From positions 1 to 5,652 of the forward strand of contig USDZ01000117.1 in assembly GCA_900553525.1 (NCBI GenBank): 5,652 nt of DNA. Direction: 5' to 3'. The notes under the pieces were generated by a model. It saw only the letters and a program-made list of their open reading frames with translations, made no database searches and was not told the origin of the DNA. Below are positions 4,349 to 5,652 of this stretch, one piece after another. Position 1 is the first letter of the stretch, and each line of letters begins with the position of its first letter. The stretch comes from an uncultured Oscillospiraceae bacterium (GTDB taxonomy: Bacteria; Bacillota; Clostridia; Oscillospirales; Acutalibacteraceae). The translations under genes and the position numbers were made by a program.

Positions 4349-5374
4349 TTACAGCACCTTCTTCTCTTTTACAGACTTGAGCCATTCTATAAATTCTTCT
4401 TCGGTCTTAGTTCCTGCTTTAACATCTGCCTTCCACTGCTTAGATAGACTTTTAAATTTTTCAAATGAATCTCTGTACTCTTTAATATCGGGATTCCGCT
4501 TAACAAGCATTTGCTTGGCGGAATACACATTTCTGGATAGCAAAGCTGCTTTATTCTCTTTAAGTTTCTGATACCATAGCCTTTGCGAACCATATTCTTT
4601 ACAGGTCAACGATGAATCTTGCGGGCTTTTTCTGTCGCAATAAATTGTGTCACTTCGATTATAGGGGATAAAATAGCCTTGGCAATTTTCACATTTTTTT
4701 ACTATTAATCCATTCATAAAGACTGCTTGCAACGAAGAATAGCACAAACCAGACAGATTAACTTCAATGCTCCTATAAACATTGAACAATGACGGATATA
4801 ATGCGTCACAAGAATCAAATATTTTTTTCAGATCGTCTTTATTGGCTTGCTTATTACCCGCAGCTAAGAATATCAGATCTTCTTGGCTAGGTAATGAAGC
4901 AAATAGCTCAGGTTCTAAGTTAGAAAGCGCATGACCTGATATTGCTGACAAAATTCTTAAATATTTAATATCGCAGTATTTGCGATTGGAAGAACATAAT
5001 TCCAAAAATGCGTCAAGACAAAAATACCACCGGTCTAGTCGAGTACATTTGTTAAGATAATTCTTCCAATACTCCATAAACATGGGTTTCAGGCACTGAA
5101 ACAAACTCATATATACCAAACCATTGAATGTAATTTCAACTTTATCTAAGGCAATTTTGCTCATCTTCTCAATGGAATATTTTTCAATTTTACTATCTAG
5201 AAAATTATGAAGTATCTTAAGAGATTCCATGATTTTTATAAAGATATACCCAACAGGAAATTGATTTGTATAAATTGTAAAGTCCTTGATATCTTCTACT
5301 GGCTCTATATATTCTTCCTGGCCTTTCATGAAATAGATAAGGCCATGTTCAAATTCCTCAGCGTTGCTTTGCAT
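4349..5374 (-). CDS. Uncharacterised zinc-ribbon protein resembling DUF6076, 341 residues
   Basis: The long N-terminal part (about 1-215) is helical and rich in Leu/Phe/Tyr, with no catalytic motif I recognise and no signal peptide or clear membrane segment. Residues 226-262 hold a Cys4 treble-clef/zinc-ribbon-like site: Cys228-x2-Cys231, Cys246 (IYCDRK) and Cys258 (LTCKEYG). It is followed by a basic helical tail with KLKEN and, near the end, TKTEEEFIEWLKSVKEKK. The arrangement KKCxNCxxYFIPxxRSDxIYC...CKExG is how I remember DUF6076 proteins of Firmicutes and also resembles CGNR-type zinc fingers; the function is unknown. The start is ATG 5374, with GGGGGG (5383-5388) 8 bases ahead. Its TAA touches the integrase ATG, so it is the first gene of an int operon, and a role as DNA-binding regulator or directionality factor is possible but unproven. 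The gene is distinctly AT-rich compared with the integrase and galE. Confidence 0.78.
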   Translation of the reverse strand: MQSNAEEFEHGLIYFMKGQEEYIEPVEDIKDFTIYTNQFPVGYIFIKIMESLKILHNFLDSKIEKYSIEKMSKIALDKVEITFNGLVYMSLFQCLKPMFMEYWKNYLNKCTRLDRWYFCLDAFLELCSSNRKYCDIKYLRILSAISGHALSNLEPELFASLPSQEDLIFLAAGNKQANKDDLKKIFDSCDALYPSLFNVYRSIEVNLSGLCYSSLQAVFMNGLIVKKCENCQGYFIPYNRSDTIYCDRKSPQDSSLTCKEYGSQRLWYQKLKENKAALLSRNVYSAKQMLVKRNPDIKEYRDSFEKFKSLSKQWKADVKAGTKTEEEFIEWLKSVKEKKVL

Positions 5375-5411
5375 AGCATTCGCCCCCCGTTATATGTTAT
5401 TGAATAAACTA

Positions 5412-5440
5412 TTGACAAATTTTTGTTATCAAACAATATT
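5412..5440 (+). promoter_or_regulatory. Possible upstream promoter for the HTH gene
   Basis: A perfect -35 TTGACA (5412-5417) is followed, 17 bases on, by a weak -10 AATATT (5435-5440). It would give a leader of about 90 bases before the plus-strand HTH gene. The box also lies inside the likely leader of the minus-strand operon. It overlaps TTGTT-ATCA-AACAA (5423-5436), a short palindrome that could bind a regulator. Confidence 0.4.
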
Positions 5441-5448
5441 TTCTTCAC

Positions 5449-5477
5449 TTGCATACAACAATGTTATCTGCTACACT
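5449..5477 (+). promoter_or_regulatory. Likely sigma-A promoter for the HTH gene
   Basis: TTGCAT (5449-5454) and TACACT (5472-5477) are 17 bases apart. Transcription would start near 5484, about 50 bases before the HTH start codon. Its -10 is separated by only 3 bases from the -10 of the opposing minus-strand promoter, so the two could not be occupied together. Confidence 0.5.
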
Positions 5478-5480
5478 ATT

Positions 5481-5508
5481 ATTATACCAGCATATACCGA
5501 CAATGCAA
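5481..5508 (-). promoter_or_regulatory. Likely promoter of the zinc-ribbon/integrase operon
   Basis: On the minus strand TTGCAT (5508-5503) and a perfect TATAAT (5486-5481) are 16 bases apart, with an extended -10 TGG just before the box. The start would be near 5474, leaving a leader of about 100 bases before ATG 5374. It faces the plus-strand promoter at 5449-5477. Confidence 0.6.
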
Positions 5509-5534
5509 CAACAAAATTCAGAGGAGGACAAAAA

Positions 5535-5652
5535 ATGACCCAGGCAAATCAAACCATTCGGTGTACGGCAGCGGGAGCGGGCGTGAAGCTGTGGCAGATA
5601 GCGGACAAGCTCGGCTATACAGACAGCTATTTCTCCCGTCTACTCCGCAAGG
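5535..5652 (+). CDS. Small helix-turn-helix protein, N-terminal 39 residues, cut by the right edge
   Basis: ATG 5535 has a strong ribosome site, GAGGAGG (5521-5527), 7 bases ahead, and the frame is open to the edge. The visible part reads MTQANQTIRCTAAGAGVKLW, then QIADKLGYTDSYFSRLLRK. The stretch AGVKLWQIADKLGYTDSYFSR fits a helix-turn-helix: first helix with the WQIA segment, turn at LGYTD, recognition helix SYFSRLLRK. Such short HTH proteins are common in integrative elements of Clostridia, where they are thought to regulate element genes or bind at ends. The true length and role cannot be judged from this fragment. It is divergent from the zinc-ribbon/int operon across a 160-base control region, which suits a regulator of that region. 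Confidence 0.82.
   Translation, partial: MTQANQTIRCTAAGAGVKLWQIADKLGYTDSYFSRLLRK

Larger units (their letters stand above)
3037..5652. mobile_element. One end of an integrative element (ICE, mobilizable element or prophage) inserted in tRNA-Thr
   Basis: From the broken tRNA to the right edge, the genes are an integrase, a zinc-ribbon protein and a divergent small HTH gene. This is the usual end module of integrated elements. The base composition changes here, most clearly in the AT-rich gene at 4349-5374, against the GC-rich galE side. The left boundary lies in the tRNA anticodon loop (about 3030-3038). The right end, with a reconstituted tRNA-Thr gene, must be outside the window. No conjugation, phage structural or cargo genes are visible, so the class of element is undecided. 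Confidence 0.8.

Noticed and set aside
4008..4571. 187-codon plus-strand frame opposite int and the zinc-ribbon gene
   Set aside because: It spans the junction of two well-supported minus-strand genes and shows no motif.

Overview
The window looks like chromosome of a Gram-positive Clostridia-type bacterium, most likely in or near the Oscillospiraceae/Ruminococcaceae. The clues are strong AGGAGG-type ribosome sites, a GC-rich host half, a 71-residue Cys-rich protein of a type I associate with that group, and a tRNA-Thr with genome-encoded CCA. This placement rests on gene style, not on a database match.

Left, host-like part (1-2990). A sugar-nucleotide pyrophosphorylase-like nucleotidyltransferase runs off the left edge on the minus strand. 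It is divergent from galE (UDP-glucose 4-epimerase, plus strand), which has its own sigma-A promoter and ends in a strong intrinsic terminator. The pair suggests a sugar-nucleotide locus supplying surface glycans or galactose metabolism. About 550 bases follow without a convincing gene; they hold a possible decayed minus-strand gene and a 12-bp-arm inverted repeat. Then come a 71-codon gene for a small beta-rich protein and a stretch with a possible degenerate N-terminal gene remnant. Three minus-strand hairpins, two of them textbook intrinsic terminators, close the host part.

Junction (2992-3038). This is the 3' half, from the anticodon loop to CCA, of a minus-strand tRNA-Thr(TGT). Its 5' half is missing and is replaced by unrelated DNA. 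It is best read as the chromosomal end left when a tyrosine-integrase element inserted at the anticodon loop. The nearby minus-strand terminators would be the tRNA's original ones.

Right, mobile part (3037-5652). In order from the junction: a spacer with a short hairpin; three copies of a TAAACACCAA-type motif (two in 11-bp tandem, one inverted) that look like integrase arm-type sites; the tyrosine integrase; an AT-rich gene for a zinc-ribbon protein resembling DUF6076, whose stop codon abuts the integrase start; and a control region with opposing promoter-like sequences. Last is the start of a plus-strand gene for a small HTH protein, cut by the right edge. The zinc-ribbon and integrase genes form one minus-strand operon, and the HTH gene is divergent from it. 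The layout is typical of one end of an integrative and conjugative/mobilizable element or prophage; the remainder and the reconstituted tRNA should lie to the right. I do not see a clearly new defence or metabolic system here. The least explained parts are the zinc-ribbon/integrase pair, its control region, and the inverted repeat near 2192-2228.
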